In this document: positions 37,159 to 46,050 of the stretch, piece by piece
Layout: every line of letters begins with the position of its first letter
Numbering within the stretch: position 1 is the stretch's first letter
From: Gracilibacillus massiliensis
Lineage (GTDB): Bacteria; Bacillota; Bacilli; Bacillales; Amphibacillaceae
Reading direction: 5' to 3'
NCBI RefSeq assembly: GCF_001458115.1
Contig: NZ_CZRP01000013.1
Coordinates: forward strand, 1,054,001-1,118,000
Length of the DNA stretch: 64,000 nucleotides
Notes under the pieces: generated by a model
Seen by the model: the letters and a program-made list of their open reading frames with translations, nothing else
Database searches by the model: none
What the model was told of the DNA's origin: nothing
Made by a program: the position numbers and the translations under genes

Positions 37159-37307
37159 TTCGAACACCCCTAATCATTTTTGAAATCGTTCACATTTTAA
37201 AATAACAACGTTGTTAAAATTATAAAATATTAATCTTAAAATAGCAACTTATAATCTAATAATTTTTGTTTTCGTGTTTTTTGGATAAAAGAGGTTCACT
37301 TTTTCCA

Positions 37308-37345
37308 AACAAAAAACTCTCCCGTTACAACGAGAGAGTTTCAAC
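37308..37345 (-). terminator. Terminator of the LysM-3D gene
   Basis: AAACTCTC and GAGAGTTT pair around CCGTTACAACGA, with a TTTTTTG run on the minus strand after the hairpin. Confidence 0.8.
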
Positions 37346-37353
37346 TTACATTG

Positions 37354-38160
37354 TTAATCTAATATTGTTACATCTACTGTTCTTCTACCCCAAGCATATG
37401 CTTCGTCTTTTGTTGGAACGTGTAAGTCAATTTTGTTGCCGTTGATGGCTCCACCGGTATCTCCTGCAATTGCTTCACCATATCCTTCCACATGCACTCT
37501 AGTTCCTAGCGGAATGACATTTGGATCGACAGCAATAAGTTTCATGTTAGGATTTTCTAGCAAGTTAATCCCTGTTGCAGTGATTCCTGAGCAACCTTCA
37601 CATTTTGCTGTATAAGCAGTTGCTGACACTGTTATAGTTTCACCATCTTGACTTGAAGAAGCTTCTTTAGCCTCTTTATTGTTCTCTTCTTTAGTTTTAG
37701 TTGATTCTTCTGCTTCTTTCTTCTCTACTTTTGGTTCAGATGCTTCCGGTGTTTCTTCTTGATTACTTGTTTCTTCTGCTTCTTGATTAGATTCAGACTG
37801 ATCTTCTTCTACTTCTTTGATCGTTAATTTTTCACCAATAATGATCAAGTCTGTTTCAAGGTTATTCCATTCTTTTATTTCATCGACTGTCACATTATGT
37901 TCTTCTGCGATTCTACTTAATGAATCTCCTCTTTCCACAATGTAAGTGATCTCTTTATCTATCTCTAATATTTGTTTTGGTTGAATGACCTCTGAATCTA
38001 GTTTGTTAATCTCCTTAAGTTCTGCAACTGATGTATTATGTTCTTCTGCGATTTTCCACAAACTATCTCCCTTTTCTACTTCATATTCTGCTGCCGAAAG
38101 TGGTAGCACAATAAAGAAGCTAGTTGCAACAAAACCCATTGACACTAAAAATTTTCTCAT
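37354..38160 (-). CDS. Secreted LysM and 3D-domain cell wall protein (YocH-like)
   Basis: 268 residues. Signal peptide to about residue 25 (ending LSAAEYE), two LysM domains (YEVEKGDSLWKIAEEHNTS and YIVERGDSLSRIAEEHNVT), a Glu/Lys/Ser-rich linker, and a C-terminal 3D (double-psi barrel) domain with ATGINL, VDPNVIPLGTRVHVEG, GDTGGAI and GNKIDLHV, as in lytic transglycosylase-like YocH and resuscitation-promoting proteins. It binds and probably cleaves peptidoglycan. ATG at 38160 follows AGGAGG; an upstream frame extension lacks a site. Monocistronic. Confidence 0.93.
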   Translation of the reverse strand: MRKFLVSMGFVATSFFIVLPLSAAEYEVEKGDSLWKIAEEHNTSVAELKEINKLDSEVIQPKQILEIDKEITYIVERGDSLSRIAEEHNVTVDEIKEWNNLETDLIIIGEKLTIKEVEEDQSESNQEAEETSNQEETPEASEPKVEKKEAEESTKTKEENNKEAKEASSSQDGETITVSATAYTAKCEGCSGITATGINLLENPNMKLIAVDPNVIPLGTRVHVEGYGEAIAGDTGGAINGNKIDLHVPTKDEAYAWGRRTVDVTILD

Positions 38161-38410
38161 CAATGTTGCCTCCTTTCGTGTTGACAAGGACCAATATAAC
38201 ACAGATTAATACCCCTTGTGGTTACAGAGAGTTTAAGAGTCTGTAACAAAAGTTACTATATTACAATGGCTTGTCACATTCGTCATTATGGGGCAACATT
38301 AATAGATTTTATACATGTTTTCGTAATATTTTCTATAAAAATACCACTTTTATTAATAGACGCAAACATTGAACTCGGTGACTTTAATATATATGAGAAT
38401 TTAAAAGTTC

Positions 38411-38524
38411 TTGACGGGAATTCCTTCTTTCTTGACAGGAATCCTTCTGTTCTTCACGGGAATAAAAGTGAATTCCCGTGAAGCGAATCATATTTCCCGT
38501 CAACAGCATCACTATTCCCGTGAA
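38411..38524. repeat. Six-copy 21-bp-phased motif, three direct and three inverted
   Basis: TTGACGGGAAT, TTGACAGGAAT and TTCACGGGAAT start at 38411, 38432 and 38453. The complements ATTCCCGTGAA, TTTCCCGTCAA and ATTCCCGTGAA start at 38472, 38493 and 38514. Spacing is exactly 21 bp inside each half, and the two halves could fold on each other. It lies 44 bp after the stop of the nucleotidase-like gene within a 407-bp gap that otherwise shows only the promoter region of the LysM gene. Confidence 0.88.
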
Positions 38525-38567
38525 GATCTATCAATGAATTAATTTCATCATTTAATACAGGATTGCA

Positions 38568-40112
38568 TTAGTTCAGGGATATTCGGAAGTGTTTTTCGTT
38601 TTCTGCTTTTAATTTTTCTCTGCTTAAGAGGTCGTTTGCAATTACTTCTGTCATATCCAATGGAATATCTTTCACTACTTCTTTGCCTTTAAACATGGAG
38701 TAGTCCCCCCCGCCACTTGCACGATAATTATTCATTACAACATGATAAGTTTGATCCATATCCATAGATTTACCTTGATAATCGATTGTTATCACTCGCT
38801 CACCGATCGGATTAGATACCACTATTTCGTAATAAATACCTTGCCACATATCATAGTTATAGGGTTGTGGCTTAGGGGTTAAAAAGCTTGGACTTACCAC
38901 TATTTCCCCACCCTCTGCTTGAAAATAGCTAGCCGCTTTTTCTAGTGCCGCTTTGATATCATGGCCACTCACTTTTAACACTTTTAAAGTATTAGGGTAT
39001 ATATAATTTGATACGATATCTCTCATTGTTACCTGTTTCGGAAAACCGGGGGAGTTATCGTGAAATAGAGCTGTACAAGATATATCAACTTCCGCTACCT
39101 TCATTTGTAATTGATTAATATAATGAATAAATGGGTGACCATTCAAACGAACTGCCATCGGATCTGTTATTTCCATATCACCTTCAACTGTCGTGATTGT
39201 TTGATCCAGAAAGTCTTGAACTTGTTTTTCATCTTCCTTTATTAGCTCGATTATATGAAGATCCGCCTCTGTTTCGTTATCTACGTAGTGAAGTGTCGGT
39301 GTAATAGATTTGATTTTTTTATCGTACTCAATTTTTATCTCTGCAATTGCTTGCCCATTGTTCCCAGCTTGTACAAATTGAACGCCATTAATTTCTCCAG
39401 TTAAAAAGCGATGTTGATGTCCCGTTATCAACAAATCAATACCTTCTACTTCTTGACAAATTTGATAGGCTTGATTCTCACCTGTCAATTCTTCTGTAGG
39501 TTCTCCTGTATTAGGATCTCGCTCCACCCCACCATGATAACTAACCACCATCAAATCTGGCTTTTCTAACTCATGAATCAATGGCACCCACTTTTTTGTG
39601 GACTCACATACGTCTTCAAAATATAGATCTTTTATATGATTGGGATCTTCCCAATTAGGAATATAATGTGTTGTCATGCCTAATACAGCAATTCGCATGT
39701 CGGCAATTTGCTTAATCACATAAGGCTTTCCTAAAAAGGGTTCTTGATCTTTTTTATTTACTACATTTGCAGATAACCAAGGGAAATCTGATTCACTGAC
39801 AGCTGTTTGTAAAAAGTCCATACCATAATTGAATTCATGATTACCAATTACCGCAAGATCATACTTTAATTGATTTGCAACCTTAATCATTGGATTTTTT
39901 TGATCTGTTGCCTTTTTAGCAAAATAATAAGTAAACGGACTTCCTTGGATAAAATCGCCATTATCTATTAGGACGGTTTCATTATTTTTTCTAATTTTAT
40001 TTACTAGTGAAGCTACTTTCGCTAATCCCATATTTTCTTCTTCACCGTTACGATAATTGCTAGGTGTAATATAGCCATGTATATCGCTAGTTACACATAT
40101 TGATAGTTTCAT
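38568..40112 (-). CDS. 5'-nucleotidase/2',3'-cyclic phosphodiesterase-like phosphatase (YunD-like)
   Basis: 514 residues without signal peptide. An N-terminal metallophosphatase domain carries TSDIHGYI, IDNGDFIQGSP, IGNHEFNYG, VVSYHGG and ITGHQHRF metal-binding motifs; a C-terminal nucleotidase domain ends with the substrate-binding SGGGDYSMF. The organisation is that of UshA-type enzymes, but cytoplasmic as in B. subtilis YunD. It would dephosphorylate nucleotides or related metabolites. Single gene, starting about 20 bp after a weak GGGGA site. Confidence 0.9.
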   Translation of the reverse strand: MKLSICVTSDIHGYITPSNYRNGEEENMGLAKVASLVNKIRKNNETVLIDNGDFIQGSPFTYYFAKKATDQKNPMIKVANQLKYDLAVIGNHEFNYGMDFLQTAVSESDFPWLSANVVNKKDQEPFLGKPYVIKQIADMRIAVLGMTTHYIPNWEDPNHIKDLYFEDVCESTKKWVPLIHELEKPDLMVVSYHGGVERDPNTGEPTEELTGENQAYQICQEVEGIDLLITGHQHRFLTGEINGVQFVQAGNNGQAIAEIKIEYDKKIKSITPTLHYVDNETEADLHIIELIKEDEKQVQDFLDQTITTVEGDMEITDPMAVRLNGHPFIHYINQLQMKVAEVDISCTALFHDNSPGFPKQVTMRDIVSNYIYPNTLKVLKVSGHDIKAALEKAASYFQAEGGEIVVSPSFLTPKPQPYNYDMWQGIYYEIVVSNPIGERVITIDYQGKSMDMDQTYHVVMNNYRASGGGDYSMFKGKEVVKDIPLDMTEVIANDLLSREKLKAENEKHFRISLN

Positions 40113-40224
40113 CTAGATTATCCCCCTTTTCGTCTATTATAACGATCTTTTTCTTATTTAGGAAAAAGTTTACAATATCTTTACTTGGATTTAACACCCA
40201 GTTTTCATTGATTTGCTATAGTTA

Positions 40225-40326
40225 AAGTGTTCCAAATTGAGCAATGCTGCAAAGATTGCTTTCTCACAAAATGATAGCCCCTTTTTCTTTTGCCGATGAA
40301 CTATCTCATCGGCATTCTTTTTTGTA
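40225..40326 (+). ncRNA. Candidate small RNA ending in a strong terminator
   Basis: A perfect GCCGATGA..TCATCGGC hairpin (40293-40315) followed by ATTCTTTTTT lies far from any plus-strand gene. Upstream are an unstructured AGCCCCTTTTT stretch and a GCAA..TTGC-type short stem, with a possible TATAGT -10 near 40216. This looks like a free-standing small transcript with a C-rich seed. No known RNA family is recognised, and transcription is unproven. Confidence 0.4.
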
Positions 40327-40444
40327 CCTACTATCTATTATATTACCAAGACATCTATTTAATCTTTTCGATTGTTAACATAATTAACAGACACAAACTG
40401 CGAAGTTGTGACAATTTTGAAAGTATGATGAATGCTAGGTAAAA

Positions 40445-40830
40445 GCTCCGTCCATTTACTTCGCTTTTACCACGGGCATAAGTCAACATCTTTTCAAGCA
40501 AGCTTTCAAAGTGTTTCCTATACCGCGGGCGTCACCTCAGCCTCCTCGGCAGAAAATCACTGCCTGTGGGGTCTTCGGAAGACTCTGAACACGTGCGGAG
40601 TCTACGTAAATGGACTACGCTTCAATAGTGTTCTACAAATTTAGAAACAGCTAGAATATTGATATCACAGCATATTCCCTCGTACTTGAACAGATATCTA
40701 ACAAAGCGGAGGAAAAATGCGACACTCCTGGGGGAACAGCACGAGCTGAAGATCCACTTGGTAAAGTGTTTTTCTTTACCAAGTTAGCTTCAGCCGTGCC
40801 CCCGGAAAGGGAGTGTTTTTCCGTAGCGTT
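40445..40830. repeat. Composite palindromic repeat 3
   Basis: Left arm 40445-40630 has GTCCATTTAC and GTAAATGGAC as outer inverted ends plus a GGTCTTCGGAAGACTC hairpin. Right arm about 40700-40830 shows the family core: GAAGATCCACTTGGTAAAGT, AGTTAGCTTCAG, CCCCGGAAAGGGAGTG. A TTCTACAAA lies between arms, as in copies 1 and 2. The left arm is more divergent. With the candidate RNA it fills the 827-bp gap; no gene seen. Confidence 0.65.
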
Positions 40831-40889
40831 GGATTAGCACTCATCCCAATACTTTTGTCAATAATACAATGTCAGTTTTTTTACAACAA

Positions 40890-40926
40890 AAAAAGAATCG
40901 TGGCTCTTGTCATGAACCCGATTCTC
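40890..40926 (-). terminator. Nitroreductase terminator
   Basis: AGAATCG..GG pairs with CC.CGATTCT, with TTTTTTTGTTG following on the minus strand. Confidence 0.8.
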
Positions 40927-40939
40927 TACTATTAGATAT

Positions 40940-41506
40940 CTATTTAATTACCGTTATTCGCTCTTTAGCAGGAACTCGTGGAACTGGTGATTGTGACTTT
41001 GCGGGGTAGCCTACATGTATTTGGCCTACTACTCTCTCATTTTCTTTTAAGCCAATTAATTCTGCCGTTTCTTCACAATAAGCTAACTTTCCTGACTTCC
41101 AGAAGGTACTTAGTCCTTGTTCCCATGCTAATAAACTAAAGTTCTGAATCACACAACTCGTCGATGCATAATCTTCTTCTCTTAGTTTTTCTTGTGGATG
41201 CAAGTTATTAATTACAAAAAATAAAAAAGGCACACTAATAATTTTTTGATAAGCATTATTTCCTACTATTTCTAACTCTTCATCTGAGTTACTATTACTT
41301 TTTGACAAAGCTACTTGTCGATTTATTTCTGCTAATTTTTTCTTTGCTTCTCCTTGAATAAAAACAAAGCGCCATGGTTCGGTTAATTTATGGTTAGGAA
41401 CCCAAACTGCGGTATCTAATAACTCTTCAATTAGTTCGTTAGAGACTTCTTTATCTTGATAGGACGATATCGATCGACGTTCTTTAATAAGTTGTCGCAA
41501 TTCCAT
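40940..41506 (-). CDS. Nitroreductase-family FMN oxidoreductase
   Basis: 188 residues. N-terminal FMN-binding RRSISSYQDKEVS, WVPNHKLTEPWRFVFIQGEA, and C-terminal GQIHVGYPAKSQSPVPRVP are typical of the nitroreductase superfamily (YdgI/YfhC-like). It reduces nitro compounds or quinones with NAD(P)H; the natural substrate is unknown. GGGGGA precedes the ATG. A Fur-box-like dyad sits 23 bp upstream, suggesting iron-controlled expression. Confidence 0.92.
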   Translation of the reverse strand: MELRQLIKERRSISSYQDKEVSNELIEELLDTAVWVPNHKLTEPWRFVFIQGEAKKKLAEINRQVALSKSNSNSDEELEIVGNNAYQKIISVPFLFFVINNLHPQEKLREEDYASTSCVIQNFSLLAWEQGLSTFWKSGKLAYCEETAELIGLKENERVVGQIHVGYPAKSQSPVPRVPAKERITVIK

Positions 41507-41528
41507 GAGGAAATCCCCCTTATGTTAA

Positions 41529-41543
41529 TGATAATCATTTTCA
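41529..41543 (-). promoter_or_regulatory. Fur-box-like operator
   Basis: TGATAATCATTTTCA matches the Bacillus Fur 7-1-7 core TGATAATNATTATCA at all but one position, just upstream of the nitroreductase start. Confidence 0.7.
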
Positions 41544-41622
41544 ACTACATTTTATCATATCATATGAAGAAAGGCTGTCAAGATGCTCATATAGGTAAAT
41601 TCTATTATTTTCCAAAAAAGAC

Positions 41623-41651
41623 TTGTAATAATTCCCTATTTACTGTAATAT
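41623..41651 (+). promoter_or_regulatory. yitJ-metE promoter
   Basis: TTGTAA (41623-41628), 17-bp spacer, TAATAT (41646-41651), about 30 bp before the SAM riboswitch. Confidence 0.75.
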
Positions 41652-41683
41652 ACTTACAAATGTTACTAATTAAATAATTGATA

Positions 41684-41830
41684 CTTATCCAGAGAGGTGG
41701 AGGGGCTGGCCCTATGATACTTCAGCAACCGTCTATAAAGACAAGGTGCTAATTCCAGCAAGCGCAATGATGCTTGGAAGATGAGAGATTTTTTAAATGA
41801 TTCTCCGTCTTTTTAGTAGACGGAGTTTTT
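41684..41830 (+). promoter_or_regulatory. SAM-I (S-box) riboswitch with terminator
   Basis: The aptamer starts CTTATCCAGAGAGGTGGAGG and has GGCCCTATGATACTTCAGCAACC, AAGGTGCTAATTCCAGCA and GATGAGAG, all conserved S-box elements. The terminator CTCCGTCT-TTTTAGT-AGACGGAG plus T-run is at 41803-41830, 27 bp before the yitJ start. High S-adenosylmethionine would stop transcription of yitJ-metE. Confidence 0.97.
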
Positions 41831-41856
41831 TATTTTCTAAGAAAAGAGGTGAAAAA

Positions 41857-43695
41857 ATGTCAGGACTTTTAACTAAGTTACAAGATAATATCATGATTGC
41901 AGATGGAGCGATGGGAACTTTATTGTACGCTCATGGGGTCGATCGATGTTTCGAATCCTATAATCTAACACATCCCGATGAAATCTTAAACGTACATCAA
42001 TCATATATCGATGCTGGAGCTGAAGTGATTCAAACCAATACGTATGGTGCTAACTATATAAAATTAAATCGATTTGGATTAGAAGATAACGTACATCAAA
42101 TCAACACTAAAGCTGTTCAGATTGCAAAATCCGTGGCAAAGGAAAATGTTTATGTCCTCGGTACTATAGGCGGCATTAGAGGAGTTCAAAAATTAGTAAC
42201 ATCTAAAAAAGAGATTATCCGAAGTTTTAAGGAACAACTTTTCTCTCTTCTATTAGAAGGTATCGATGGGATTATACTAGAAACCTATTATGATTTTGAT
42301 GAAATTAAACAGGTACTCGAGATTGCTAGAAAGGAAACAAATCTACCTATTATCACCAATGTATCAATGCACGAACCAGGTGTAATGGAAAACGGTATTG
42401 CACTTCCAACCGCATTGCAAACACTTGACGATATTGGGGCTAATGTAGTTGGCGTTAATTGTCACTTAGGTCCTCATTATATGATCAAAGCATTAGAATC
42501 GGTTCCTTTATTGCAAAATGCTTATTTAGCCGCCTATCCGAATGCTAGTCTTCCGGCTTATCAAAACGGAAAGCTCGTATACAATCAACATAGTAATTAT
42601 TTTCAGCAGAGCGCGAAAGCCTTTAGAGATCAAGGAGTCCGTTTAATTGGTGGTTGCTGTGGTACAACACCCGAGCATATTCGTGCACTGAAAGATGGTG
42701 TCACTGGTCTAACACCGATAACAAGCAAAGAAACAAAACCAATTCTGACTAAACAAAACAATGGTCATTCACAGCGAAATAACGAAGACTCATTGGCTGA
42801 AAAAGCAAAAAAACAACACACGGTTATCGTTGAGTTAGATGCACCTAAACATCTAGACACAGATACATTTATGGATGGCGTATTTTCTTTAGAAAAAGCT
42901 GGTGTCGATGCGATCACTCTAGCAGATAATTCGTTAGCCACTCCAAGAATCAGCAACCTGGCGATGGCAGTCAAAATGAAACAAGCTGGTTCCAAGGTAA
43001 CTCCACTAATACACCTAACTTGTCGTGATCGAAATTTAATTGGGCTGCAATCGCATTTAATGGGGTTACATACCTTAGATTTCCGTGAAATTCTTGCGAT
43101 CACTGGTGACCCTACTAGAATTGGTGGATTCCCTGGTGCATCATCTGTCTTTGATGTCACTTCTTTTGAACTGACAAGACTGATTAAACAGTGTAACGAT
43201 GGGCTATCGTTTTCGGGAAGTTCACTAAAAACAAATACCAACTTTCAAGTTGCGGCAGCATTTAACCCAAACGTCGCTAATCTTGAAAAAGCAGTAAAAA
43301 GGATGAAAAAGAAAATTGAAAATGGTGCAGATTACTTTTTAACTCAACCAATATTTAGTCATGAAAAAATCATTGAATTACACCGTTTGACTAAAGAAAT
43401 TGATAAACCAATATTCATAGGGATTATGCCGCTCACGTCCCATCGTAATGCCGAATTTTTACATCATGAAGTTCCTGGAATGAAGTTATCTGATGAAGTG
43501 AGGGCACGAATGCAACAACAGACCAACCGACAGGATAGTTTGCGTGAAGGAATTGAAATCGCGAAAGAATTAATTGATACGACGATTAATTATTTTCATG
43601 GAGTATACATTATTACCCCATTTATGCATTACCCGTCTACAGTAGCGTTAACCAAATATGTTCATGAGAAGACACATTTAGTCACTAAAATATAA
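41857..43695 (+). CDS. yitJ: Bifunctional homocysteine S-methyltransferase / methylenetetrahydrofolate reductase
   Basis: 612 residues, the length of B. subtilis YitJ. The N-terminal homocysteine methyltransferase domain (residues 1-290) has [13 protein letters not shown] and zinc ligands GVNCHLGP and [11 protein letters not shown]. The C-terminal half is a MetF-like flavoprotein with [19 protein letters not shown] and [14 protein letters not shown]. It makes 5-methyl-THF for MetE and may also methylate homocysteine. ATG at 41857 follows AGAGGTG; an upstream frame extension runs into the riboswitch terminator and is rejected. Confidence 0.95.
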   Translation: MSGLLTKLQDNIMIADGAMGTLLYAHGVDRCFESYNLTHPDEILNVHQSYIDAGAEVIQTNTYGANYIKLNRFGLEDNVHQINTKAVQIAKSVAKENVYVLGTIGGIRGVQKLVTSKKEIIRSFKEQLFSLLLEGIDGIILETYYDFDEIKQVLEIARKETNLPIITNVSMHEPGVMENGIALPTALQTLDDIGANVVGVNCHLGPHYMIKALESVPLLQNAYLAAYPNASLPAYQNGKLVYNQHSNYFQQSAKAFRDQGVRLIGGCCGTTPEHIRALKDGVTGLTPITSKETKPILTKQNNGHSQRNNEDSLAEKAKKQHTVIVELDAPKHLDTDTFMDGVFSLEKAGVDAITLADNSLATPRISNLAMAVKMKQAGSKVTPLIHLTCRDRNLIGLQSHLMGLHTLDFREILAITGDPTRIGGFPGASSVFDVTSFELTRLIKQCNDGLSFSGSSLKTNTNFQVAAAFNPNVANLEKAVKRMKKKIENGADYFLTQPIFSHEKIIELHRLTKEIDKPIFIGIMPLTSHRNAEFLHHEVPGMKLSDEVRARMQQQTNRQDSLREGIEIAKELIDTTINYFHGVYIITPFMHYPSTVALTKYVHEKTHLVTKI

Positions 43696-43712
43696 ATAAG
43701 GGAGTTATTAAC

Positions 43713-45986
43713 ATGACAACAATTTTAAGTTCCAATTTAGGTTATCCACGAATCGGTGAAAAAAGAGAATGGAAAAGAGCAATTGAGGCTTTTTGGCAGG
43801 GTGACATTACCGATAAAACACTGAAAGATCAAACACAAAAATTACGGTTAGAAAATCTAAAGAAACAAAAAGACCAAGGGATAGAGCTAATTCCGGTTGG
43901 GGATTTCTCCTTTTACGATCATATCTTAGATACAGCGGTTGCCTTTAACATTATTCCTAAAAGGTTTCAACATCATAATCCTAGCGAGTTATCTACTTAT
44001 TTTGCAATTGCCCGCGGGGAAAAGGATGCTGTAGCAGCTGAAATGACAAAATGGTTTAATACCAATTATCACTATATTGTGCCAGAATTAACTGATGTTT
44101 CACCTCGACTTGTAGAAAATCGTGCACTTTATTATTATCAAGAAGCAAAAGAAGAGTTAAATATCGATGGAAAACCAGTAATTGTTGGACCGGTGACCTT
44201 TGTAAAGCTTGCAAAAGGATATCAAGAGAATGAACTAGAGACTTGGATCGACCAGTTATTACCATTATATGAGCAAGTTCTAACTGAATTAGCAGAGGCT
44301 GGCGCACGTTGGGTTCAAATTGACGAACCTATTCTAGGCACCAACCTTTCCGAAAAAGAATTGCAACTTGTTGAAAAAGTATATCAAAGACTAGATAATA
44401 ACGTATCTGGAATTCAACTTATTTTACAAACGTATTTCGAAACGGTACAGCATTATCAGCGGATTGTAAAGTTACCTGTTCATGGAATCGGTTTAGATTT
44501 TGTACATGGCGATAACTTAGCGCTTATTCAGAAATATGGATTTCCTGCTGATAAAGTATTGGGTGCGGGTATTATTAATGGACGTAATGTTTGGCGAGCG
44601 AACCTGGAGGATAAATATCAGCTATTAGAAGCGATTCAGGAAGCAGCGAATCCACAAACATTGATCATTCAAGGATCTTGTTCTTTATTACATGTGCCCG
44701 TGACCAAACAATTAGAAGAAAAGCTCGACACTGTGGTAAAAGACGGACTTAGCTTCGCCGACGAAAAGTTAGTTGAAATTTCTGTGTTAACTTCCGCTAT
44801 AAAAGGAGGGAAACAATCTGTAGCATCTGCATTTGAGGCTAGCGAAAACGCGATAAATCGATTAGATCAATCGGATTATCGTAACCAATCGGTGGAAGTT
44901 ACCACAGAAAATGTGAAACGTAATGTTCCTTTTGAAGTAAGAAAAAAACAACAGCAAGCAGATTTAAATTTACCTTTATTACCTACTACAACGATTGGCA
45001 GTCTACCTCAAACTGCGGAAGTGAAAAGAACACGTACTAAATGGCGTAAAGGCGAATTAACAGACGAGCAATATAATCAATTTGTTCAAGCGGAAACTAG
45101 AAAATGGATTCAAATCCAAGAAGATTTAGATTTAGATGTTCTGGTTCACGGCGAATTTGAACGAACAGATATGGTAGAGTATTTTGGAGAGAAATTAAAA
45201 GGATTTGCAGTTACAGAATTTGGATGGGTGCAATCCTATGGTTCCAGATGTGTTAAACCGCCATTGTTAGCAGGAAATGTGGAATGGGAAAACCCAATCA
45301 CAGTTAAAGAAATAGCCTATGCCCAATCGCTCACAGAAAAACCGGTAAAAGGTATGTTGACAGGGCCTGTGACGATTTTGAATTGGTCGTTTGTTCATGA
45401 AGAACTTCCACGTTTTACCGTGCAAGATCAAATCGGCTTAGCGCTTGAAAAAGAGGTATTAGCTTTAGAAGAAGCTGGTGTGAAAATCATCCAAGTAGAT
45501 GAACCGGCGTTACGAGAAGGGTTACCATTGGATAAACTAAAGTGGCCAGCCTATTTTGATGCAGCTGTTCGTGCGTTTGGTTTAGCTACTGCAACAGTGA
45601 AGCCTGAAACACAAATCCACACCCATATGTGTTATTCAGAATTTGGCGAAATATATGAAGCTATTGATGGATTAGATGCGGATGTAATCTCGATTGAAAC
45701 ATCCCGTAGTCACGGGGAAATGGTCGAAACATTTGAAGTCAATAATTATCAAAAAGATATTGGCTTAGGTGTTTATGATATTCATAGTCCACGCGTACCT
45801 AGTGTTGCTGAATTGGAAGCCAACATTAAGCGTGCTCTTGAAACAATTGAGGTAGAACAATTTTGGATCAACCCTGATTGTGGTCTTAAAACGAGAAAAG
45901 AAGCGGAAACCATTGCAGCCCTTGAAAAAATGGTCGAAGCCGCCAAGCTGACACGAGAAAAATATGTATCTATTAAACAGAATTAA
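43713..45986 (+). CDS. metE: Cobalamin-independent methionine synthase
   Basis: 757 residues, full length. Two barrels: N-terminal [19 protein letters not shown] and C-terminal [43 protein letters not shown]; zinc ligands His/Cys in THMCYSEF and Cys in NPDCGLKTR. Transfers methyl from 5-methyl-THF-(Glu)n to homocysteine. It follows yitJ by 17 bp under the same SAM riboswitch. Interestingly the organism also uses a cobalamin-dependent ribonucleotide reductase. Confidence 0.97.
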   Translation: MTTILSSNLGYPRIGEKREWKRAIEAFWQGDITDKTLKDQTQKLRLENLKKQKDQGIELIPVGDFSFYDHILDTAVAFNIIPKRFQHHNPSELSTYFAIARGEKDAVAAEMTKWFNTNYHYIVPELTDVSPRLVENRALYYYQEAKEELNIDGKPVIVGPVTFVKLAKGYQENELETWIDQLLPLYEQVLTELAEAGARWVQIDEPILGTNLSEKELQLVEKVYQRLDNNVSGIQLILQTYFETVQHYQRIVKLPVHGIGLDFVHGDNLALIQKYGFPADKVLGAGIINGRNVWRANLEDKYQLLEAIQEAANPQTLIIQGSCSLLHVPVTKQLEEKLDTVVKDGLSFADEKLVEISVLTSAIKGGKQSVASAFEASENAINRLDQSDYRNQSVEVTTENVKRNVPFEVRKKQQQADLNLPLLPTTTIGSLPQTAEVKRTRTKWRKGELTDEQYNQFVQAETRKWIQIQEDLDLDVLVHGEFERTDMVEYFGEKLKGFAVTEFGWVQSYGSRCVKPPLLAGNVEWENPITVKEIAYAQSLTEKPVKGMLTGPVTILNWSFVHEELPRFTVQDQIGLALEKEVLALEEAGVKIIQVDEPALREGLPLDKLKWPAYFDAAVRAFGLATATVKPETQIHTHMCYSEFGEIYEAIDGLDADVISIETSRSHGEMVETFEVNNYQKDIGLGVYDIHSPRVPSVAELEANIKRALETIEVEQFWINPDCGLKTRKEAETIAALEKMVEAAKLTREKYVSIKQN

Positions 45987-46008
45987 CATTTTTCAGCTGT
46001 AGATATGA

Positions 46009-46050
46009 TCAAAAAAGCTGCTATCAACCTCAGTTGATAGCAGCTTTTTC
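46009..46050. terminator. Bidirectional terminator
   Basis: AAAAAGCTGCTATCAACC..GTTGATAGCAGCTTTTT, a long perfect stem serving metE and the convergent nuclease gene. Confidence 0.95.

Noticed and set aside
38161-38300. WalR binding site (TGTWAH-N5-TGTWAH) upstream of the YocH-like gene
   Set aside because: TGTAAT and TGTTAC words occur on the minus strand, but 11 bp apart and not 5, so the consensus is not met.
38218-38481. Plus-strand frame reading VLDGNSFFLDRNPSVLHG
   Set aside because: No ribosome site; the regular part comes from the 21-bp phased words.
40432-40644. 70-codon plus-strand frame
   Set aside because: Lies inside the left arm of composite palindromic repeat 3; no ribosome site and composition follows the repeat.
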